A stretch of 64,000 nt of DNA from NCBI GenBank assembly GCA_030848705.1, contig CM061242.1:129962757-130026756 (forward strand). The letters are read 5' to 3'. The position numbers were made by a program, and so were the translations under genes. The DNA is from Heracleum sosnowskyi (lineage: Eukaryota > Streptophyta > Magnoliopsida > Apiales > Apiaceae). Below are positions 22,281 through 32,659 of the stretch, one piece after another. Each line of letters starts with the position of its first letter. Within the stretch, counting starts at the first letter, position 1. The notes under the pieces are model-generated. The model saw only the letters and a list, made by a program, of their open reading frames with translations, searched no databases and had not been told where the DNA came from.

Positions 22281-24998
22281 TTTTAAGGTAGTATTTAATT
22301 ATTTATAAAGAAAACATGTAACAAACAACGTTAGGCCAAAGAAAGTGTCCAGGGTGATTATGAACAAGACATTACACCATGTAAGAATTCTATCTTTTTC
22401 TTTGTCTTTCAGTTTCATGTAGTTATATTTTAGGTAATTTGATTTCTTTGATAAACAATCATAGAATCAATCTATTTACTACAAAGAATAACCACAGCTT
22501 ATTTACTAATAGATTAAGTTGTTGTAATATTGTAGCTCAAGATAGGATAAAATAATTTATACACTCAAAGTTTTTCTTTTTTCCTAGTAAAATATATAGA
22601 CATAAAATTATTAAGCATATAGTTTTCAATATAAAAATATTACAAATTGGATTATACATATAGATGTTGGTAACCAAACAATTTCTAATGTATTAATGCA
22701 GGTTGTATTTCATTCAAATTTTTATGAAATAATAATAATTTATAAAATTTATAAAATTGTTAATAATGTTAGTTTTACGTTTAATCTGGTTGAGGTAAAA
22801 TCTTGTATTTTGAAATATTTTTGAGAATTCATTAAAATCTCATAAATTTTAGTCGGATTTTAAAACTTAATAAAATACTCAAATTTATCAAAATCCAATA
22901 TTTTATTAAATTTAAATTAAATACACCAAGATTTAAAAAAATATTTTAGAATACTAACTGAATATACACAGATTTTAAAAAATATTTTACAAATTGAATA
23001 TCTCTTGATTTCTAAATAAAAAGAATCTTATAAAATTTCAATTGAATACACCTTTTGTTTTAGAATTAAGGAAAAGATAGAATATGAATAATATTTTCTT
23101 TTCTCTCTAAATTTTTCCAAGAATGGGAAGAAAATTTTGTTACCAAATATATAAAGATTTTCTTTCCAAATTTTGAAAATTCTTTCTTTATAAAATATTA
23201 TTTTTATAACAAATTGAAAAAAAATCAAAATTCCCCCTTCTTTTCTTTTAATCCATAAAAGGTTTCTAGAATACAATTTGTTTCTTGGTTATTTCATAGT
23301 GAAGGTAAAATTTAAATATATATAGCCCTCCTCATATTGTGTTATGATATGTCTTTGTTTCTTGGTCTTTTTCCATACTGAAGGTAAAATTTAAATATAT
23401 ATATATATTTACCCTATCATGAATGACGTTATTTTCTGTCTTTATTTCTTGGTCTATTTCATAGTGAAAGTAAAATTAAAATATATATAGTGGCCTCTTC
23501 AACAAATTGTTTACGTTATTATGAATGTTGCAGGTTTATTTTAAGATTGCTCCTCAATAGCTTGTTTAGTTTTCACTTTTCTCCTAAACGCTTGGCTCAA
23601 TGTTAATGTTGCAGGTCAGTTTCATCACATGACTTCATGATTTAATTGTTTATGTTCGTAGATAATTGATATTTTAATTATGGATGTAAAGAAAATATTA
23701 ATCAAATTTGCGGGTAAAATTTATATGACTATATATATATATATAGTCATATAGTAGCCTCCTCAACACATTGTTTACACCTATTATGAATGTTACAGGT
23801 TTATTTTAAGATTGCTCCTCAATTTTAAAATTGCTCAACTTTAATATTCCTCCCTTGTTTAGGTTTCACTTTTCTGCTCAACTTTAATATTCCTCCTCAA
23901 CAGTTTGTTTAGTTTTCACTTTTCTCCTGAATGTTAATGTTGCTGCCTCCTCAACAGATTGTTTACGTCTGTTATGAATGGTGCAGGTTTATTTTAAGAT
24001 TGCTCCTCAACTTTAAAATTGTTGGTTTGGTTTTCAACAGCTTGTTTAATTTTCACTTTTCAGGTCAGTTTCATCATATGACTTAATTTATTAATCAAAT
24101 TTGCCTCTTTTTTAGTACTTTTATTCATATAATTGATCACATGACTTGGTGACTGAGTATATATGTTTTTAGCTAGTTGATATAAATTTTAACTGAGAGA
24201 AAATATTAATCAAAATTTACATCTTTTCTAATATATTTATCACATGTTTAATTTGCAATTTTAATTCAGGAAAACAAACACATAACTCGGAGGGAGTACT
24301 CAATTTACAATACTATTGCCTTTATAGCAGAGAAGATAATTATGTAAACTAGATTTATACCTAATAATGAACAAGATACTTTATAATTATATATAATTTA
24401 TAAAAAAATTGATATTTTAACTAAATTATTTTTTTATTTATTTTTTGAAAGAATTATAAAATAGTGCCAGCAATTGATGATACTTATTTTATAAACATTA
24501 ACCTATTTTAATTGTTATTGTAATTTTTGCCCTATATTTCATATTTTCTAATTTTAAAAATCACTAGGTTTTCAAGTTTTATATTCTTTCACTCAATAAC
24601 TTTATTATACTATATAAAATTAATTTCTATTGTTTTAAAAAAATTACAAAATAATATCTACAAATAGCATTCAAAATTTTTTCAATAATTGTACAATTTG
24701 ATTATATTTTTAATTTTTATTTAATATTATTTGAAATATATAATTATTTACAAATAATATTTATGAAATGACATCACCAAACCACTTGGGCTAGTTATAT
24801 AAAAAAAAATCTATTTGATCTAGTTTTACCTAATTATAGTATTACTTTAATATCATAAATTTTGAATTACTTATCTACCGCCTAGTCTGTAACTTGGCAT
24901 TTCTCATAATCATCTATTGCTTGAATTTTCAGCGTTGGAACACTTTAACCAGCAATTAGACAAACAGGACTACTTCGAAGACGTACAAGTTCCTACAA
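22281..24998. other. AT-rich intergenic DNA with degenerate tandem duplications
   Basis: There is no convincing gene. Between about 23278 and 24070 a block around TTTCTTGGTCTATTTCATAG and another around TTTATTTTAAGATTGCTCCT recur three or four times each in degenerate form. A Stowaway-like terminus (CTCGGAGGGAGTAC, 24285-24298) has no partner that I can see. An AG at 24931-24932 after a pyrimidine-rich stretch could be the acceptor of a 5' UTR intron for the RING-H2 gene. Confidence 0.5.
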
Positions 24999-26210
24999 AT
25001 GGAAGATTTTTTAACTGTAGAGGGTGGTAGGCTAGAATCACAAGGTCAAATGGATGAAATGGAAGTGGAACATGAGCCTCCTATCTCGTACATCGACTTC
25101 TTTGCTCGAGAAAATGAGGTCAATATGGTGGATAACGAGGTTGATCAATCAGACGTCGGGTACATTGATTTTTTTGCTCAGGAAAATCAGTTAAATGATG
25201 TAACTGATCAGATGGTTGATCAACCCATGGAACAATCAAGCATCTCGTTTATTGATTTCTTTGCTCGGGATGATCAGACCAACCATGTAGCTGATCAGGG
25301 TGTGGAACAGTCAAACTTGTACTATGATTTTTTTAACGTAGACAATCAGCTGAATGCTGCAGCTGATGTGGTTGAACAATCAGCCGGGACTAGTGATTAC
25401 TATACTCTGGTAAATCAGCAGAGTGCTGGAGCTAATGTGGTGGAACAATCAGTCCAGAATATTGATTACTATGCTCCAGAAAATCAGTTGTGTGCTGCAG
25501 CTAATGTCGGTGAACAATCAGTCCCCTTCACTGACTACATGGCTCAGGCAAATCCTCTGAACGCTGCATCTAATGCAGTTGAACAATCAGTCAGAAATAT
25601 CAATTACTATGCTCCGGAAAATATTCAATCACAGAACATTGACTACTATGCTCCGGAAAATCATCAGTTGAGTGCTGCAGCTAATGTGGTAGGACAATCA
25701 GTCCATGACATTGACTACTACACTCCAGAAAATCATCTGAACGCTGTAGCTGAAGTGTTTGAACAATCACTCGAGAACATTGACCACTATGCTCTTGTAA
25801 ATCGGTTATGGAACATTGTTTACTATGATACTGAAATTCATCGGCTGGTTCGGATAAGATATGTAACGGACCATGATGAGGACGCTATTTCAGAGTATGA
25901 GCAAATCCCGGATGACGACCCGCCATTTGATGAGCATCCGGCTTCCAGATCTGTTGTGAGGAATCTGGTATCTGTTATCTTTACTGGAGAAATCTTGGAG
26001 AGGGATACTGTGGCTTGTGCTGTGTGCATGGATGAGTTTAATGTTGGAGACATGGCAAAAAAGTTGCCTTGCTCCCACTATTTTCATGAGCAATGTATTT
26101 TCCCTTGGCTGGAACTTCAAAATACATGCCCACTTTGTCGATACGAGTTGCCCATAGACGATGATCCTGATGATGAGCGTGAAGAAAATGAAACAGCTTC
26201 GCCTGAATAG
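24999..26210 (+). CDS. RING-H2 finger protein with degenerate N-terminal repeats (probable E3 ubiquitin ligase)
   Basis: The protein has 403 residues and a single exon in its coding part. Residues about 340-380 form a C3H2C3 RING-H2 domain: C340, C343, C358, H360, H363, C366, C377, C380, with Trp at the usual place before the last pair (FPWLELQNTCPLC). It would bind a ubiquitin-conjugating enzyme and act as an E3 ligase. The domain with its acidic tail is closest to the plant CIP8/RNF126-like group from memory. Residues about 28-270 are ten or so degenerate repeats of roughly 22-30 residues around IDYYAPENQLNAAANVVEQS. They are acidic, Asn/Gln/Tyr-rich and probably disordered. No signal peptide or membrane segment is seen. 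The substrate is unknown. Confidence 0.85.
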   Translation: MEDFLTVEGGRLESQGQMDEMEVEHEPPISYIDFFARENEVNMVDNEVDQSDVGYIDFFAQENQLNDVTDQMVDQPMEQSSISFIDFFARDDQTNHVADQGVEQSNLYYDFFNVDNQLNAAADVVEQSAGTSDYYTLVNQQSAGANVVEQSVQNIDYYAPENQLCAAANVGEQSVPFTDYMAQANPLNAASNAVEQSVRNINYYAPENIQSQNIDYYAPENHQLSAAANVVGQSVHDIDYYTPENHLNAVAEVFEQSLENIDHYALVNRLWNIVYYDTEIHRLVRIRYVTDHDEDAISEYEQIPDDDPPFDEHPASRSVVRNLVSVIFTGEILERDTVACAVCMDEFNVGDMAKKLPCSHYFHEQCIFPWLELQNTCPLCRYELPIDDDPDDEREENETASPE

Positions 26211-28110
26211 GGACATTATCATCCCGCAATCCAAACATAAGGTAGATCTCATTGTCAGATATGATAATTAGAAGTCAAGTTATTTTCATATGTTTGGATA
26301 AGTCGTTAAAGGATTTAGAATGGTTTCTTCAGTGGTTTTTCCGGTTCATTATTTTATTAGACATTTCTAGGTGTATTTGTAGTTGCTAACCTGAACTGTG
26401 TCTTTGATCTCTTGGAAATTTGTTCTATCTCTCTTCTTCTTTTCTTATTTATTGAAAAATAAAGGGAATATATAGTTCCTAATTTAAGGTTTGGTGTTTG
26501 TTATCCTATTAAGTTATCCGTATCATACTTTTAAGAATTTTAGAAATTTGACATGATCCTGATTCACCTTTTAGGACCCTGAACCTTAAAAATTGCCCAC
26601 TGTGCTCCCGACTCGCTTAATTGCAAGATACCCAGCAATCTCATCACGGTACAGATAGGTTCTGTCGTTCATAGATGATGAACTTATTGGTTTGAAAGTT
26701 TCTTTTAGACGTTATCAACAAACATATATATAGATGTTGTCGTGGCAATGTTGAGATTCAAAGGAAGCCATGATATCAAGAAATCACAGATGAATGATAG
26801 TACTGCTGGTAGCTTCTCTGTGTGCTCTAATAAAAGGCTTCTTTAACTTAACAACAATCATGCAAAGACAAAGGAATCCCGGTGTTTTCTGCAAGGCTTT
26901 TGGTCAAGTCCTTCTCAGATGAAGCATTATTATGTAACACATGGGAGAATGTAGGCCGACTTTTTGGACTATTAATTCTAAATCAAAACTTAATTAAAAA
27001 TACATTTTTTTTATTCAATAAATATGAAATTTCACAAAAGTCAAAGCAATTAGAGACGCAACTCCACAATTTTAATAATGCATATCTTGTAATTTAACAA
27101 AATATGATTTAAAATGGAAATAGAATAGTGGACCTAAACTATGGATTAGATTGGATTTGGATAAGGTTAACTTGTAGGTCTGAGTTAGATTTAACGTTAT
27201 ATAAAACATCATATTCTTCCAAATCTTGGATAAGATCAAGATTTGGCCTCTTGTTAATATCCAAGAGAGGAGGGGGAGAGGGTATTTGGTAAGTTACGGA
27301 TAATAGCTAGCGAACGGATATTTATTCATACATTGATGCACACACAGTTTAGTTTAGTGTTACAATTTACCAGACGACATGGATGTGTGCTTAAAATACT
27401 TGTACAATTCAATAATTGGTGGTGGGTAACATAAAAACAGATTAGGTGTACAGAAGAGCAGTGCAGTGAGTTAGCTAGTTGTTGAGCTTTCCATGGTCTT
27501 TTGAAAAAACAGCTTCACTGTTTAGATCCTCATCCTGGAGATTTTAAGATCTCTAATATTCAAAGTGCTCGTGCGCATATACATGACCATGTGTTGGATA
27601 CTATTATTCTTCACTATAACTTGTTATTTCTCTGCAGAACTATATACCTTGTAAGCTGTAACCAGGGATTTCTGATCGCATGCAGGCAAATGTATATCAG
27701 AAATTCCGGCATGCATTGAAATCAAAGTATCGATAACTTATAAGCTCCATCGATCGTAAGGCTTTTGTTTGTCAATCTTATATATGCTCGATCATGTGTT
27801 TTTAGCTGGCAATGGCATTCCCATGTGCACACAGTTTCGAAATACAAGCCATGTAACATGAATATGCATAGCTTTACTATAACAACAAGTTCTCAGAAAC
27901 TACATCCATAATAATGCATCACAAAAGCAAAGTTCCAAGTACTATAATATTAGATTACATGATCTACAACAACCCGGGAAAATTTTGATCCATTTCCTTC
28001 TATCTGCTCTGAAAAGCCTACACACAACTAAAACAACCCTGAACTATTAATAAAGCAACTGATCAAACTTTGGAACATTTTAAATTGTAAAAAACAAAAA
28101 ATTAAACTTC
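26211..28110. other. 3' UTR of the RING-H2 gene and intergenic DNA
   Basis: AATAAA at 26457-26462 is a plausible polyadenylation signal for the RING-H2 gene. From about 26500 to 28110 I see only short reading frames without family signals, AT-rich sequence and no repeat that I can name. Confidence 0.5.
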
Positions 28111-28527
28111 TTATTTTTTCTTCCCTAACCAATTCCTCCTTACCTTGTTACCACTTCGACAAGTTGCAGCATTCATGCTAGTAGATTCTTTATCTTTTTC
28201 CTTGTCTGATTTTTCGAGCTTTTCCACTCCCGTTTTCATCCATTTTCTTGAATTTTTCATCTGCCCACCATCATCTTTCTTTGCTTCTTGATGATATACA
28301 TCTTTTTTCTTGATAGTTGCAGTCTTTGCAGAAGATGCATCAGAAACCATGGAATCATCACTTTCAACATCACCACCACCTTTATATTGATCTTCGACAT
28401 CATTTTTCACTTCGTCAACATCATCATCATCATCAACGGGGGAGCAAATGTACATAGTCCAACCAGATTCAGAGCTGTGACATTCTTCCGCAGAGCCTCC
28501 AGAGATTTGGGAATTAGAAGAATTCAT
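28111..28527 (-). CDS. SOB FIVE-LIKE (SOFL) family protein
   Basis: This is a small protein of 138 residues starting at the ATG at 28527 (MNSSNSQ). An upstream in-frame extension is hydrophobic and less likely to be real. Two short signatures of the plant SOFL family are present: SESGWTMYI near residue 19-27 and DDSMVSDASS near residues 58-67, separated by an acidic stretch. The C-terminal half is rich in Lys, Ser and Asp with no fold that I can identify. In Arabidopsis this family (SOB5 and relatives) affects cytokinin levels and responses; the role here is inferred from family membership. It is a single-exon gene, complete, with no frame breaks. Confidence 0.78.
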   Translation of the reverse strand: MNSSNSQISGGSAEECHSSESGWTMYICSPVDDDDDVDEVKNDVEDQYKGGGDVESDDSMVSDASSAKTATIKKKDVYHQEAKKDDGGQMKNSRKWMKTGVEKLEKSDKEKDKESTSMNAATCRSGNKVRRNWLGKKK

Positions 28528-29193
28528 CACATAAAAGAAGGAAGAAGAAAAGAAAAGGAGAGACAAAAACAAAGCTCTCTATATGCAAAGAACAGACATG
28601 CCCTTACTATTATACTTTTGAAAGCTACCCAAAATATAAATAATATTCTTTTTAGTTTATTCTATTAATATATGATCTTTAATAGCTGGACTAAATTCTT
28701 CTACCACCTGGACCTCTAAATATATAGTTGCCATTATTATTTTATCTGACTTTACATCAGCAGAAGACAGCTAGAAGCTGTCAATAAAACTGGGACAGAG
28801 ACAGAGAGAAGTAAACAAGAGTTCCGAAAAGGCATTTGTATACATTGCCACATATGTATGCATTTACAAAATAAGGGGGGAAAATATAATACAATGCCTG
28901 GTTCATTTATTTAATTGAAAGGACGGAGATGGATGAAGATGAAGATATCTATAAGAATTCAATTACTCTGCATTTCTCATTTATAAGGAGCAGAGGAAGC
29001 TCATAGGCTATGAATGCAGATACAGATGAAGTAGTAATAAATATTTTACGCATATGATAACCTGCACAATCTACAAGTCATGGACTATATGATGAAATTA
29101 GCGGTGAGATGATAAAGAATATGTGACCTTTGTTACTATAGAGGATGATAAACTAATCGAATCCATTCGAATTCAACTGAACCGAGACTAGTT
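28528..29193. other. upstream region of the SOFL gene and intergenic DNA
   Basis: On the minus strand AT-rich TATA-like runs occur at about 28630-28645 and 28718-28727, either of which could serve the SOFL gene. No other feature is supported. Confidence 0.35.
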
Positions 29194-29738
29194 GAATCAT
29201 GATCTTTTGGGGGCTTGTGGTGGGCTAGTTGTTATCCAAGTTGACTGTGTTTGGGCCAGTAGGCTTCGGCTTATTCGGATTCGGAATCGGGATTTGACCC
29301 GATTTTCGAAAAAGGCTCGGGATTTAACCCGGTTGTCACATATGGTATCAGAGCGAGGTTCTCGAAAGCTTGATTCGTCGAGTTGCCGGAGGTGGGGACA
29401 CGAAGGCTGGTGGTATTATCCCACAATTGACAGAGGTCCGGAGGTGAGGACACGAAGCCAACCGGTATTATCCCACAATGGCTAGGGAAGAACGATCTTG
29501 GAACCTATGGGCTATCCGTTCAGGCTTGACGAGGACGTTAAGAGTTTAAGTGAGGGAGTTTGTAACACCCCAGTCCCACATCGAGAAATCATGATATTTT
29601 GAGGGCTTGTGGTGGGCTAGTTGTTACCCAAATTGGCTGCGTTTGAGCCAGTAGTAGTAGGCTTCGGCTTATTCAGACTCGAAATCGGGATTTGACCCAA
29701 TTTTCGAAAAAGGCTCGGGATTTGACCCGGTTGTCACA
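29194..29738 (+). mobile_element. TRIM with 5'-truncated left LTR
   Basis: The right LTR runs 29561-29738 (178 bp), TGTAACACCCC to GTTGTCACA. The left LTR, 29194-29340, matches it from AATCATGAT onward but lacks the first 30 or so bases. TGGTATCAGAGC (initiator-Met tRNA site) follows two bases after the left LTR at 29343-29354, and a purine-rich AGTGAGGGAG precedes the right LTR. The interior is noncoding. No target duplication is visible, as expected when one end is lost. Confidence 0.85.
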
Positions 29739-31917
29739 TAATCAAATATATCTTTGTTCAAACTCCAATTCATTAATAAACGAGTCAATTTAAGCTCTTT
29801 GCAGACATCTCAGATCGAACAAAAGATGTCAGCAAACTCTTTTTCTAGTAGCTTGTTTGGTTTGTAAACCAACTGAATGAAAGCCATTTTGCTATACTTA
29901 ATGAAACCTGAGTACCTAATGAAAGCCATTTGTTTGGTTATGTTTCATCCATTCCATTCACCCCAACCAAACACAACATTAATTTCTTCTACTCTCGTTC
30001 TTAAGAAACACTGGCCTGGGAGCAAGGTGATAATATTATAGCAGCTTTTCAATTTCCCTCCGGACTCCACTGTTGATAATTATGACATCTACATTACTTC
30101 ATAAAGAGCTAGCTTACTGGAGAGGTCTGGTAGCTTAAAAGAAAGATTCATCTACACAATTACAAGAAAAAGATTCCAATATGTACCAAGAAATTTTGAC
30201 TGCTCAAATACAATGTCACTGAAAGTATGTCTATTATTCAGATTCTCATGGACTGATTTGAGTTGAATTGAAGTAAGCGAGTCTCAGCCATGCATTTTCG
30301 ATCTTTTGCTTCATTTTTATTATTTCTAAGCATATTGTAAATTTTGTTTAATCTAATGAAAAATCATCATAGCTAAAATTTAATTTTAAGTATGAGGATA
30401 CGCTTCTAATTCATGGAATGACATAACCTACCTAGCTCTCTATGTAAGTTTAAGTATCCTTCGAATACGATTCAATGAAGACACTAGCTGCAGATTTCCA
30501 AGGCATAACTAAAGTTTAGTTGAATGATAAAGAGACTAGGCCGGGGGGGTTTATCGTGATTCGTGACAAGCTACAGCTAGGCATGCATGCAATGAATAGA
30601 TAGTACTGGTAAATAAACTAGTAAGATGTCACCATTATTGTTTTTTAATGTTGTCCAAACTCCAAAGGTAGGGAAGACCTAGTTTTTGGCTGCACTCTTA
30701 TCCTTTCTGTCCATTATTGAAGGGTCTTTTTCTATTGGAACAAAGGAGAGCTGAAACTGAAATATCTTCGCCCCCCCCCCCCCCCCCCCCCATTGTAGTT
30801 GTTTCCCTTCATTCTAGTGGAATTGGAGCATTCTTCCTTCCCCCTCATTGTAGTTGTTTCCCCTCAATATTGATGGATGTCATTTCAGGCTCCCCACTCA
30901 TGAAAACCATTTTTAAAAAACTGACATGTCCTCAGCCGAATCCAAGTGTGCATGTGTATGTATGTAAACACAAAATAATGTAACAAAATGTTTATATAAC
31001 AGGTGACGGAATCAGGATCACAAATCACAAAACAGCCCGGGCTAAAATGAATTATCGCTAATTTTTTGAGACTAGTCGGGCTTAAGTAAATTTTTACTAA
31101 TTGTTCACTAAAAACCTTAATTTATAAAAACAATCTACTAAAATTTTGAGTTTAACCTCCAGCCTAGGTTATACCCCTTGATTTCGCCCCTCTTAATATA
31201 ACTTCATTTTGGGTTCCATGTGAGTTTGAACAGTGCTTCCTGCTGGTTCTATATTTGATGAAGAAGACAAACCGACTAGCGCTGGAAAGGTCCTTTTCAC
31301 CATCCTTCACCTCTCTGTCTACAATAATATAGCATTTATATGTACATACCAAAGTCTACAAATGTGGTATGAAGAGTAAGCATATAACCTTCCATCATTT
31401 TACTTTTTTGTCATCTGCCTTGCCAAAGGTTGATTACAGGAAAACTGAAATTGCACAGATAATTACAGTCTCTTTGTTGTTAACAATTTGAACATATTTA
31501 AGTAATAAATTAGAAAATAGTGATCCCTCAAAAAAAATTAGAAAATAGTGGGAGTTGGCTGATTTATGTGAGTTTTAAATTATTAAAAATTTAATATATT
31601 TTAAAAAAATTGAATTATTAAAAATTGAATCTTAATTAGATATTTTTAACAATTGGAATTTGGAAGGATTATTAGAATAGAAGAAATATATTTCAAAATG
31701 ACTTGTGATAGAGACATCCTTTCGGTTTTCCTGGACGTGATTAAAGCTTTCTACCATAAGAATATACATATAAAAATAATTGTATCGCACAGGAAGTACG
31801 TTAGTTTTAGATAAAGGGTTATACTGATTTGTCAAACAATACAGAATCACTATACAAGATCATGATAACAAGTATAAAAATTTATTAGAAATACAAATAG
31901 CTCTTTAGCTAGCTAAT
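29739..31917. other. intergenic DNA
   Basis: There is no gene that I can support. It contains a run of 21 C (30771-30791), followed by a short imperfect duplication of CATTGTAGTTGTTTCCC (30791 and 30846). The last five bases, CTAAT (31913-31917), are the left target duplication of the gypsy element. Confidence 0.5.
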
Positions 31918-32516
31918 TGTTAATACCTTCCCGGAAGAAGTCTCTTTGCCCGGAAGAAGTCTATTTACCTGCCAGATATGACCATGTCCCGGAAGAATTC
32001 AATGGACAACTTGTCACACCCAAAGTGGAGTAAGGAAAATAAGTGAATGCAATACTATCTCTTCCGGACCAAAGACAGTTCCTTCCTCCAGCACCTTCCA
32101 CCTCTTGGGCAAAAGCTGTTCCCTTCTCCAATACTCTTACATCAACTCACACCTGTCACAAGGAAGGGAGCATTCTTCCGGACCGGGGGACAAAGGAAGG
32201 TAACACTAAACCTTATAAATACTCAAGCAGCCTCACATATGCACGGGTTCTAATTTTTCTACATTCACACACATTCACTCTCACATTTTCACAAAACGCT
32301 CTCTAAAACTCAGTCACCGGAAATATATTTTCTGATATTGTTTCTTGTTATTCTCCACCACCAAGTTACTTACTCTCACGCCGGAGGTGCTTGACGGCCA
32401 CCACCCCCGGTCAGGCATTGTTTTGCAGACTCCCTTCCGACAGCTACACCTCATCCCCGACCAAGCATAGCCGGAAGAGGGACAAGTACGGTAGAGTGGA
32501 GCAAGGAGCATTATCA
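31918..32516 (+). repeat. gypsy 5' LTR (599 bp)
   Basis: This LTR runs from TGTTAATACC to GCATTATCA. A TATA box TATAAATA at 32214-32221 probably drives the element. I see no difference from the 3' LTR at offset 14672. Confidence 0.95.
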
Positions 32517-32536
32517 TTTGGCGCTAGAAGGAGGGG
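32517..32536 (+). other. gypsy primer binding site
   Basis: TTTGGCGCTAGAAGGAGGGG follows the 5' LTR. The TGGCGC start two bases inside fits a tRNA CCA end and resembles the TGGCGCC sites of the related elements at 49106 and 53196 in this window. I cannot name the tRNA. Confidence 0.7.
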
Positions 32537-32659
32537 TATTTCCTTATAGACACCCTCCATCCTTTCCAGTTTTACTTTTGGTGTTTGGGCATCCTTTGAT
32601 TCCTTAGAATTAATCGACGTCCAAGCATACAAGAGAATTTTAGTCACAAATCCTTCTCA

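Noticed and set aside
23028..23276. 82-codon minus-strand frame rich in Lys, Phe and Ile
   Set aside because: Its composition reflects AT-rich DNA. There is no motif or promoter.
15203..24998. CRISPR-like or satellite array
   Set aside because: Repeats are degenerate, of unequal length and have Helitron termini; there are no regular spacers.
29192..29485. Open frame of 97 codons
   Set aside because: It lies across the TRIM LTR and its primer site, with no protein features.
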